This document shows positions 1 to 4,858 of a DNA stretch of 5,249 nucleotides, one piece after another. The stretch's first letter is position 1; each line of letters begins with the position of its first letter. The notes under the pieces are model-generated. The model did not search any database. It saw only the letters and a program-made list of their open reading frames with translations, and was not told the origin of the DNA. Where the stretch lies: NCBI GenBank assembly GCA_028865375.1, contig JAGWKJ010000181.1:1-5249 (forward strand), read 5' to 3'. Position numbers and translations under genes: made by a program. The DNA is from Hyphomicrobiales bacterium (GTDB lineage Bacteria > Pseudomonadota > Alphaproteobacteria > Rhizobiales > Beijerinckiaceae).

Positions 1-93
1 GCTTTGCCGCACGGCCGCCCGGCGCGCAACCTCGCACCGCGAAACGCCGCCATGCGCGCGGATCATGCTAGGCGCGCGAGACATGCAAGGCGG
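1..93. other. 3' flank of erpA, no gene assigned
   Basis: I see no convincing gene here. On the minus strand, short open frames could begin at ATG 66 or ATG 53 and run off the left edge, giving at most 22 residues. Neither start has a recognisable Shine-Dalgarno sequence, and neither peptide resembles a protein I know. The exonuclease III gene (xth) that follows erpA in some relatives would begin with a recognisable MKIATWN-like start, and that is absent. The stretch is best read as the erpA 3' flank, with a possible hairpin described separately. Confidence 0.4.
47..93 (-). terminator. possible hairpin directly after erpA stop
   Basis: Immediately after the erpA stop codon (96-94) the minus strand can fold. 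CATG (85-82) plus CGCGCG (78-73) pairs with CGCGCG (60-55) plus CATG (54-51), with a 3-nt bulge (81-79) and a 12-nt loop (72-61). Four outer pairs (93-90 with 50-47) lie beyond a 4-nt one-sided bulge. There is no T tract, so this is at best a non-canonical terminator or RNA 3'-end stabiliser. CGCGCG runs arise often by chance in DNA this GC-rich. Confidence 0.3.
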
Positions 94-456
94 TCAGATC
101 GCGAAGCTGGTCCCGCAGCCGCAGGAGGCGGTGGCGTTGGGGTTCTTCACCTTGAAGGCAGAGCCGATCAGCGCGTCCTCGAAGTCGAGCTCGGCGCCTT
201 CGAGAAAGGGCAGGGAAGCCGCGTCGACCCGCACCTCGACGCCGTCGCGCGCCACCACGAGGTCGTCGTCCAAGCGCTCGCGGGAGACGTCGAACACGTA
301 GGAAAAGCCGGAGCAGCCGCCCCCTTTCACCGAAAGGCGGAACGCGGAACCGGCCGGCTCGGCGGCGAGGATCGTCACCAGCTTCTTGGCGGCCCGCGCG
401 CTGACGGCGAAGGGCGTCGCGGCGGGCGAAAGGTCGGAGGCCATGGTCTGCGTCAT
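94..456 (-). CDS. erpA: A-type Fe-S cluster carrier (ErpA/IscA/HesB family)
   Basis: A 120-residue cytoplasmic A-type carrier that receives Fe-S clusters from the assembly scaffold and delivers them to apo-proteins. The three cluster-ligand cysteines of the family are all present: C48 in the GGGCSGF motif (45-51), then C112 and C114 in the SCGCG motif near the C-terminus. The family pattern F.V...F.E.A.LDFE is followed by the NPNA block (105-108) before the CGC motif, and the length is normal. The ATG at 456 is chosen as start; an internal ATG at 444 (residue 5) is an alternative, and neither has a strong Shine-Dalgarno. The gene is divergent from dgt with 87 bp between starts, a pairing I recall from many Hyphomicrobiales. 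The family call is firm. The choice of symbol among erpA, iscA and sufA rests on context. Confidence 0.88.
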   Translation of the reverse strand: MTQTMASDLSPAATPFAVSARAAKKLVTILAAEPAGSAFRLSVKGGGCSGFSYVFDVSRERLDDDLVVARDGVEVRVDAASLPFLEGAELDFEDALIGSAFKVKNPNATASCGCGTSFAI

Positions 457-504
457 CGCTTTCACGCCCCCGCGGCCGCCGGTGCGGCGGCGCCCGATCC
501 GTGT

Positions 505-533
505 CACATAGGGCCGGGACGGGGCCGGTTCAA
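505..533 (-). promoter_or_regulatory. putative sigma-70-like promoter for erpA
   Basis: On the minus strand, TTGAAC (533-528) and TATGTG (510-505) are separated by 17 nt. The -35 matches TTGACA at 4 of 6. The -10 matches TATAAT only at 3 of 6 but, shifted one base, fits the rhizobial CTATAT form as CTATGT. Transcription would start near 498, giving a leader of about 42 nt before the erpA ATG. This is pattern matching only. The -35 lies 10 bp from the dgt start codon, so the two divergent genes share very compact control DNA. Confidence 0.33.
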
Positions 534-543
534 CGGGGAACGG

Positions 544-1713
544 ATGGGCGCGAACGCGAAGATCGCGGCGGCGGCGGACGCGTCGACGCCGCGCGCGCGG
601 TTGCACCGGGAACCGCCGTCGCCCACGCGCGACGATTTCCAGCGCGACCGCGACCGGGTGCTGCACGCGGCGGCGTTCCGTCGCCTCGCCCACAAGACCC
701 AGGTGTTCGTGCCCATCGAGGGCGACCACTTCCGCACCCGGCTGACCCATACGATCGAGGTCGCGCAGATCGCGCGCGCGCTCGCCCGTGGGCTCGGGCT
801 CGACGAAGCGCTGGCCGAGACCGTGGCGCTGGCCCACGACCTCGGCCACACGCCGTTCGGCCACACCGGCGAGGACGCGCTGGCCGCCTGCATGGCGGCG
901 CACGGCGGGTTCGACCACAACGCCCAGGCGCTCGCGGTGGTGACCCGGTTGGAACGCCGCTACGCCGGCTTCGACGGGTTGAACCTGTGCTTCGAGAGCC
1001 TCGAAGGACTGGTGAAGCACAACGGTCCTCTGACCGGGCCGCATGCGCGCGACACCGCCGCGCCCGACGCCTCGATCGTCGCGTTCGATCGCGCGATGCC
1101 GCTCGGCCTCGATCTCCACGCCGGCGCCGAGGCGCAGGCGGCGGCGCTCGCCGACGACATCGCCTATGACGCCCACGATCTGGACGACGGCCTGCGCGCC
1201 GGGCTGTTTTCGCTCGACGCCTTGCGCGGCGTCGACTTCCTGCGCGACGCGCTCGGCGAGATCGCGCGCCTGCACCCGGGGCTGGAGCCGTCGCGCGCCA
1301 CCTACGAGCTGACGCGCCGCGTCATCACGCGCTTCGTCGAGGACGCGCTGGCGGCGAGCGCGCCGCGGCTGGCGGGGCTCTCCTCGTTCGAGGACGTGCG
1401 GCGGGCGGAGGGCCAGAGCGTCGGTTTTTCGCCGGCGTTGGCGGCGGCCGACCGCGCGATCAAGGCGTTCCTGTATCCAGCCATGTATCGCCATCCCGAC
1501 GTGATGCGCGTGAGGCGCGAAGCCGATTCGGTCGTGCGGCGGCTGTTCGAGCGCTTCCTCGCCGATCCCGCCGCGATGCCGGCGGACTGGGCCAAGGTGG
1601 CGCGCGACGGCGACCCGGCGCGCGCGGTCGCCGACTATGTCGCGGGCAGGACCGACCGCTACGCGCTCTCCGAACACCGACGCCTGTTCGGGAGCGCGCC
1701 GGAGATGCGATGA
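544..1713 (+). CDS. dgt: deoxyguanosinetriphosphate triphosphohydrolase-like protein (Dgt, type 2)
   Basis: A 389-residue HD-superfamily phosphohydrolase of the dGTPase type-2 group, which hydrolyses dGTP (often other dNTPs as well) to the nucleoside and triphosphate and so influences dNTP pools. The AFRRLAHKTQVF block is at 44-55. The metal-binding set H...HD...D is intact: H69 in LTHT, H98-D99 in AHDLGHTPFGH (97-107), and a downstream Asp in ADDIAYDAHD (D204 or D205). The DHNAQAL (124-130) and ESLEGLVKHNGP (151-162) family blocks follow. Length is typical. ATG 544 is the only sensible start in frame: the protein family begins here, and a weak purine-rich GGGGAA (535-540) precedes it. The much longer open frame extending upstream lies antisense to erpA. 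The stop lies inside a hairpin shared with the convergent gene. In many relatives I recall argS following dgt; it does not here. Confidence 0.92.
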   Translation: MGANAKIAAAADASTPRARLHREPPSPTRDDFQRDRDRVLHAAAFRRLAHKTQVFVPIEGDHFRTRLTHTIEVAQIARALARGLGLDEALAETVALAHDLGHTPFGHTGEDALAACMAAHGGFDHNAQALAVVTRLERRYAGFDGLNLCFESLEGLVKHNGPLTGPHARDTAAPDASIVAFDRAMPLGLDLHAGAEAQAAALADDIAYDAHDLDDGLRAGLFSLDALRGVDFLRDALGEIARLHPGLEPSRATYELTRRVITRFVEDALAASAPRLAGLSSFEDVRRAEGQSVGFSPALAAADRAIKAFLYPAMYRHPDVMRVRREADSVVRRLFERFLADPAAMPADWAKVARDGDPARAVADYVAGRTDRYALSEHRRLFGSAPEMR

Positions 1714-1743
1714 GGCGCCGCGCGCGCCGCTGCGCTCAGTCGC
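1707..1743. terminator. putative bidirectional terminator hairpin between dgt and the convergent gene
   Basis: A 37-nt imperfect inverted repeat covers the convergent gene ends. GCGA (1707-1710) pairs with TCGC (1740-1743), TGAG (1711-1714) with CTCA (1735-1738), CGC (1716-1718) with GCG (1732-1734), and GCG (1720-1722) with CGC (1728-1730). There are single-base bulges at 1715 and 1739, one C/T mismatch (1719/1731) and a 5-nt loop (1723-1727). That makes 14 base pairs. The TGA stop of dgt (1711-1713) pairs exactly with the stop of the opposing gene (1738-1736). No T tract follows on either strand, so termination activity is inferred. Confidence 0.45.
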
Positions 1744-2233
1744 ACGGAACGCCCAAGGCCCGCCCGACGCGCAGCGAGCCCGCGACATGGCGGACCAGCG
1801 CGTCGTAGCGCGCCTTCTGCGCCAACGGATAGAACATCTCCACGAAGCTCCAGACCCGCCCGCGACAGCCCAGCGCCCCCTTGCGATAATAGATGACGTC
1901 GCCGCCCGCGAGCCCGGAAACGACGAACCAGGTCGCGCCGCGATCGAGATAGGTGACCGTCTCGCCGACGCGAGCCCGCGTGCGCGAGGCGACTTCTCCG
2001 TCGAAGCTCCTGATCGCCATTTGCCCGAACACCGCGACGTGCCCTCGTCCGTCGGGCGAGGTGAAGCCGCGTCCGTCGCCGTCGGCCGGCGGCGGATCTT
2101 CCCTCCAAGCCGCGGGAACGTCGGCGGTCGCGCCATAGCGCGCGTTGACGTAATGGCGCCATCCGTCCGCCTGCGCCGCGCCCGCCGTCATCGCGGCGGC
2201 GAGCGCGAGCGCGAAGGTCGCGCGCGCCCTCAC
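1736..2233 (-). CDS. small exported protein of unknown function
   Basis: A 165-residue protein with a clear N-terminal signal peptide: MRAR, a hydrophobic Ala/Leu stretch (6-20), and a probable signal peptidase I site after AQA (22/23). The mature part of about 143 residues starts with W25, then YVNARYG (28-34) and VPAAW (39-43), followed by a PPPADGDGRGFTSPDGRG stretch (47-64). I recall similar N.R.G...P...DG..F.SPDGRA patterns in unnamed secreted proteins of Hyphomicrobiales, but I know no function. Two cysteines, C123 and C164, could form a disulfide in the periplasm. There is no catalytic motif and no further membrane segment. The GTG start at 2233 is preferred because it overlaps the pheC stop as GTGA, the usual sign of translational coupling, and places the signal peptide correctly. 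It is the second gene of the pheC operon and is convergent with dgt. Confidence 0.78.
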   Translation of the reverse strand: MRARATFALALAAAMTAGAAQADGWRHYVNARYGATADVPAAWREDPPPADGDGRGFTSPDGRGHVAVFGQMAIRSFDGEVASRTRARVGETVTYLDRGATWFVVSGLAGGDVIYYRKGALGCRGRVWSFVEMFYPLAQKARYDALVRHVAGSLRVGRALGVPCD

Positions 2234-3042
2234 TGGAACCACTTCGCCGTTTCGGCCGCGAAGGCGCCGTCGTTCTCGTCGATGTGCTGCCATTGGTCGA
2301 CGAACATCTTCAGCGGCGTGTCGCGCGGCAACAGGTAGGCCTTCTCGGCGAAGTCGAACGGGTGGCCGGGGTGGATCGCGCACAGCGCGCCCTTGTGCAG
2401 CTTCTGCTGGTAGCGCGTCTCCGAGGCGTCGGTGATCATCACGTCCGCGTCGCCCTTGGCGAGGCGGTCGAAGATGGACAGGTTGTCCTTGTTCATCACG
2501 ACGGTCGCCGCGTGCAGGCGCGCCTTGTCGAACGCTTCGTTGGTGCCGCCGGGATTGACGATGACGCGCACGCCCTTGGCGTCGATCGCGGCAAGCGATC
2601 CGTATTTCGCCGCGTCCGCGCAGCGCGCGATCGCCGCCTTGCCCTCGCGCATGTAGGGCGAGGAGAAGTAGCCGGCCTTCTGGCGCGGCAGCGTCACCGA
2701 GATGCCGCCCATCGCGACGTCGAACTTGTCCGCCTCGAAGTCCTTCAACAAGTCGGCCCATTTCGTCTGCACGAACAGGACCTTGACGCCGAGCGCCTTG
2801 CCGAGCGCCTCGGCGCGGTCGATGTCGAACCCCTCGTAGCTTCCGTCGGCGTTCCTGAAGGTGAAGGGCTTGTAGTCGCCGGTCGTGCCCACGCGCAGCG
2901 TTCCGGCGGCCAGGATGGCGTCGAGCCCGCGTGCGGGCGCGGCTTGTGCCGACGGCAGGCCCGTCGTCATGGACGCAAGGAGCAGGACGCATGTGGCGAG
3001 CGCGGAGCGGACGGACGACTTGGACACGTGCGAGTTGGACAT
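2230..3042 (-). CDS. pheC: periplasmic cyclohexadienyl dehydratase (PheC-like, SBP family 3 fold)
   Basis: A 270-residue exported enzyme with a type-II periplasmic binding-protein fold, predicted to convert prephenate to phenylpyruvate and L-arogenate to L-phenylalanine in the periplasm. The signal peptide is about 1-34 (hydrophobic 15-27, site after SAQA). The mature part follows Pseudomonas aeruginosa PheC as I remember it, nearly without gaps: LRVGTTGDYKPF (49-60), GGISVTLPRQKAGYFS (112-127), IVNPGGTNE (161-169), HPFDFAEKAYLLPRD (227-241). The active-site residues described for that enzyme (D21, W60, N128, E173, mature numbering) line up with D56, W95, N163 and E208. E208 is the catalytic acid, in TDASETR. 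R120 fits the carboxylate-binding Arg; C141 and C221 match a likely disulfide. ATG 3042 has a strong Shine-Dalgarno, and upstream frame extension lacks sense. An ordinary amino-acid-binding protein is the alternative, but E208 and the lack of an importer argue against it. Confidence 0.85.
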   Translation of the reverse strand: MSNSHVSKSSVRSALATCVLLLASMTTGLPSAQAAPARGLDAILAAGTLRVGTTGDYKPFTFRNADGSYEGFDIDRAEALGKALGVKVLFVQTKWADLLKDFEADKFDVAMGGISVTLPRQKAGYFSSPYMREGKAAIARCADAAKYGSLAAIDAKGVRVIVNPGGTNEAFDKARLHAATVVMNKDNLSIFDRLAKGDADVMITDASETRYQQKLHKGALCAIHPGHPFDFAEKAYLLPRDTPLKMFVDQWQHIDENDGAFAAETAKWFQ

Positions 3043-3046
3043 GGCG

Positions 3047-3053
3047 ACCTCCC
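3047..3053 (-). promoter_or_regulatory. strong ribosome binding site of pheC
   Basis: The minus strand reads GGGAGGT (3053-3047), with 4 nt between it and the ATG at 3042. This is the best Shine-Dalgarno match in the window. It fixes the pheC start over any upstream ATG in the same frame. Confidence 0.75.
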
Positions 3054-3063
3054 GAGAACGCTC

Positions 3064-3092
3064 AATCCAGCCCAACGCCGGGCGCATGGCAA
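3064..3092 (-). promoter_or_regulatory. putative promoter for the pheC operon
   Basis: On the minus strand, TTGCCA (3092-3087, 5 of 6 to TTGACA) is followed after 17 nt by TGGATT (3069-3064, 3 of 6 to TATAAT). A start near 3057 would give a leader of about 15 nt that still contains the strong Shine-Dalgarno. The -10 is weak, so the call depends mainly on the -35 and the position. The -35 shares bases 3087-3091 with the opposing promoter. Confidence 0.3.
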
Positions 3093-3099
3093 GCGCCCG
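3079..3099. repeat. perfect 7-7-7 inverted repeat in the divergent control region
   Basis: CGGGCGC (3079-3085) and GCGCCCG (3093-3099) are perfect inverted copies separated by the 7-nt spacer ATGGCAA. The centre is base 3089, roughly midway between the two divergent start codons (3042 and 3143). The spacer contains the putative -35 hexamers of both promoters. The size and place fit a dimeric regulator's operator. A chance GC-rich palindrome cannot be excluded. Confidence 0.45.
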
Positions 3100-3114
3100 C
3101 CGCAATGGTATAAG
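3086..3114 (+). promoter_or_regulatory. putative promoter for the yadGH-type operon
   Basis: TATAAG (3109-3114, 5 of 6 to TATAAT) stands out in this GC-rich DNA. Exactly 17 nt upstream is ATGGCA (3086-3091, 4 of 6 to TTGACA). Transcription would begin near 3121, about 22 nt before the TTG start at 3143. If the promoter is real, the in-frame ATG at 3086 lies in the -35 box and cannot be the start codon. Confidence 0.45.
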
Positions 3115-3142
3115 CGCCGCCCCTCCCGGGCCCGAGGCCGCC

Positions 3143-4075
3143 TTGTCCCCCGTCATCTCCATCAAGGACCTGTCGAAGGTCTATTCCTCCGGATTCAAGG
3201 CTCTCGATCGCGTCTCGCTCGACGTCGCCAAGGGCGAGATCTTCGCGCTGCTCGGCCCCAACGGCGCGGGCAAGACGACGCTGATCTCGATCGTGTGCGG
3301 CACGGTGTCGAAGACGTCCGGGACGGTGCTCGTGGGCGGCGACGACAACGTCTCGGCCTGGCGCCGAGCGCGGACGCGCATCGGCCTCGTGCCGCAGGAA
3401 ATCTCGCTCGACATCTTTTCCACCGTCGCCAATTGCGTGCGCTTCTCGCGCGGCCTGTTCGGCAAGCCGGTGGACGCCGGCTTCCTCGAAGGGCTGCTGA
3501 AGGACCTGTCGCTGTGGGACAAGCGCGCCGCGCGCGTCGTCGAGCTGTCGGGCGGCATGAAGCGGCGCGTGATGATCGCCAAGGCGCTCAGCCACGAGCC
3601 CGAGATCCTGTTCCTCGACGAGCCGACCGCCGGCGTCGACGTCAACCTGCGCCGGGACATGTGGGCGCTGGTGCGCCGGTTGCGCGACCGCGGCGTCACC
3701 ATCGTGCTGACCACGCATTACCTCGAAGAGGCCGAGGAAATGGCCGACCGCGTCGGCGTGGTCGACAAGGGCCGGCTGCTGCTGGTGGAGGACAAAGCGT
3801 CGTTGATGCGCCGGCTCGGCAAGCGCCGGCTGACGGTGACGCTCGCCGAGCCGTTGCCGGCGCTTCCCGCCGCGCTCGACGGGGCGCCGGCGCCGCGGCT
3901 CGACGACGGCGGGCGCAAGCTCGCGCTCGAATTCGACGCCGGCGAGGGCGGCGGCGCGATGGCGGCGCTGCTGGGGAGGCTCGACCGCGCGGGCATCGCC
4001 TATGTCGATCTCGAGACGGGCAATTCGTCGCTCGAGGACATCTTCGTCGGGCTGGTCGGGGAGGGAACGCGATGA
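3143..4075 (+). CDS. yadG: ABC-2 type exporter ATPase (YadG family)
   Basis: A 310-residue cytoplasmic ATPase subunit that powers the membrane partner encoded next to it. Walker A GPNGAGKTT is at 38-46, the Q-loop Q85 in LVPQE, the signature LSGGMKRR at 135-142, Walker B ILFLDEP at 155-161, the D-loop AGVD at 163-166 and the switch H192 in LTTHYLEEAEEMADR. GGMKRR in place of GGQ is usual for the YadG group. The C-terminal part (about 215-310), ending in SSLEDIFVGLV, is also typical. E. coli YadG is 308 residues as I recall. The TTG start at 3143 is chosen because homologues begin just before VISIKDLSKVY, GAGG (3134-3137) lies 5 nt upstream, and a -10 box lies between it and the in-frame ATG at 3086. 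The ATG would add 19 unusual residues. The last codons overlap yadH by ATGA. The substrate is unknown. Confidence 0.88.
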   Translation: MSPVISIKDLSKVYSSGFKALDRVSLDVAKGEIFALLGPNGAGKTTLISIVCGTVSKTSGTVLVGGDDNVSAWRRARTRIGLVPQEISLDIFSTVANCVRFSRGLFGKPVDAGFLEGLLKDLSLWDKRAARVVELSGGMKRRVMIAKALSHEPEILFLDEPTAGVDVNLRRDMWALVRRLRDRGVTIVLTTHYLEEAEEMADRVGVVDKGRLLLVEDKASLMRRLGKRRLTVTLAEPLPALPAALDGAPAPRLDDGGRKLALEFDAGEGGGAMAALLGRLDRAGIAYVDLETGNSSLEDIFVGLVGEGTR

Positions 4076-4845
4076 ACTTGGCCGCCAATCCGCTCGGCAT
4101 CTGGGCGATCTATCGCAACGAGATGCTGCGTTCGCTGCGCACGCTGTTCCAGAGCCTCGTCGCTCCCGTCATCACGACCTCGCTCTATTTCGTCGTGTTC
4201 GGCGGCGCCATCGGGTCGCGCGTGAGCAAGATCGGCGGCGTCGGCTACGGCGAGTTCATCGTGCCGGGCCTCGTCATGCTCACCATCCTGACGCAGAGCG
4301 TGTCGAACGGCTCGATCGGCATCTACTTCCCGAAGTTCACCGGCTCGATCTACGAGCTGCTGTCGGCGCCGATGTCGGCGGCGGAAGCGGTGACGGCCTA
4401 TGTCGGCGCGGCGGCGACCAAGTCGGTCGTGATCGGGCTCGTCATCATGGCGACCTCGACGCTGTTCGTGGATCTGCGGATCGCGCACCCGTTCTGGATG
4501 GCGGCGTTCCTGGTGCTGACCTCGGTCGCGTTCAGCCTGTTCGGCTTCCTCGTGGGCGTGTGGGCGCGCAATTTCGAACAGCTCAACGTCGTGCCGACGC
4601 TGCTGCTGACCCCGCTGACGTTCCTCGGCGGCACGTTCTATTCGATCGACATGCTGCCGCCGTTCTGGCGGGCGGTCAGCCTGTTCAATCCGGTCGTCTA
4701 CCTCATCAGCGGCTTTCGCTGGAGCTTCTTCGGCATCGGCGACGTGCCGGTGGCCGCCAGCCTCGGCTTCGCGCTCGCCTTCATCGCCGTCTGCCTCGGC
4801 ACGCTCGCCTGGATGTTCAAGACCGGCTACCGCCTGAAGCCTTGA
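4072..4845 (+). CDS. yadH: ABC-2 type exporter permease (YadH family)
   Basis: A 257-residue inner-membrane protein forming the channel of the exporter powered by the preceding ATPase. Six hydrophobic segments are visible, at about 27-47, 60-80, 108-131, 142-163, 172-192 and 229-249, with both ends expected in the cytoplasm. Family blocks include APVITTSLYFVVFG (31-44), the IVPGLVML motif (63-70), LLSAPMS (97-102), VPTLLLTPLTFLGGTFYS (174-191) and FNPVVYLISGFRW (205-217), which closely follow E. coli YadH (256 residues) as I remember it. The same fold includes NodJ and polysaccharide exporters, but this pair lacks associated glycan genes. ATG 4072 overlaps the ATPase stop by four bases (ATGA), so translation is probably coupled and subunits balanced. 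The stop is 7 bp from the convergent recN stop. The exported substrate cannot be told from sequence. Confidence 0.88.
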   Translation: MNLAANPLGIWAIYRNEMLRSLRTLFQSLVAPVITTSLYFVVFGGAIGSRVSKIGGVGYGEFIVPGLVMLTILTQSVSNGSIGIYFPKFTGSIYELLSAPMSAAEAVTAYVGAAATKSVVIGLVIMATSTLFVDLRIAHPFWMAAFLVLTSVAFSLFGFLVGVWARNFEQLNVVPTLLLTPLTFLGGTFYSIDMLPPFWRAVSLFNPVVYLISGFRWSFFGIGDVPVAASLGFALAFIAVCLGTLAWMFKTGYRLKP

Positions 4846-4858
4846 GCGAAGGTCAGGC
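4832..4858. terminator. putative bidirectional terminator hairpin between yadH and recN
   Basis: GCCTGA (4832-4837) pairs with TCAGGC (4853-4858), and CCTT (4840-4843) with AAGG (4849-4852). There is a 2-nt bulge (4838-4839) and a 5-nt loop GAGCG (4844-4848). The ten base pairs span the end of yadH, the 7-bp gap and the recN stop. No T tract follows on either strand. This is the only candidate terminator for both genes here. Confidence 0.4.

Noticed and set aside
475..491. Inverted repeat GCCGCC-N5-GGCGGC between erpA and dgt
   Set aside because: Six GC-only pairs in a GC-rich leader are expected by chance, and the repeat does not extend or overlap a recognisable promoter element.
4..543. 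A 180-codon N-terminal extension of dgt
   Set aside because: It lies antisense to erpA, has no family resemblance, and Dgt proteins of this type begin near ATG 544.
94..2136. A 680-codon open frame on the minus strand
   Set aside because: Only the last 120 codons are real (erpA). The rest is antisense to dgt and the exported-protein region and reads as Arg-rich, low-complexity protein typical of GC-rich shadow frames.
1736..2992. A 418-codon minus-strand frame fusing an extra domain to the exported protein
   Set aside because: The upstream part overlaps pheC in another frame. The GTG at 2233 yields a proper signal peptide and a GTGA overlap.
2284..4845. An 853-codon open frame on the plus strand ending in the permease
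   Set aside because: The part before 4072 is antisense to pheC and then out of frame with a fully conserved ABC ATPase. Only 4072-4845 is a real gene; it is not a fusion.
2230..4845. A complete amino-acid ABC uptake system (binding protein, ATPase, permease)
   Set aside because: The ATPase and permease are of the ABC-2 export (YadGH) type on the opposite strand, and the binding-protein-like gene carries PheC catalytic residues.
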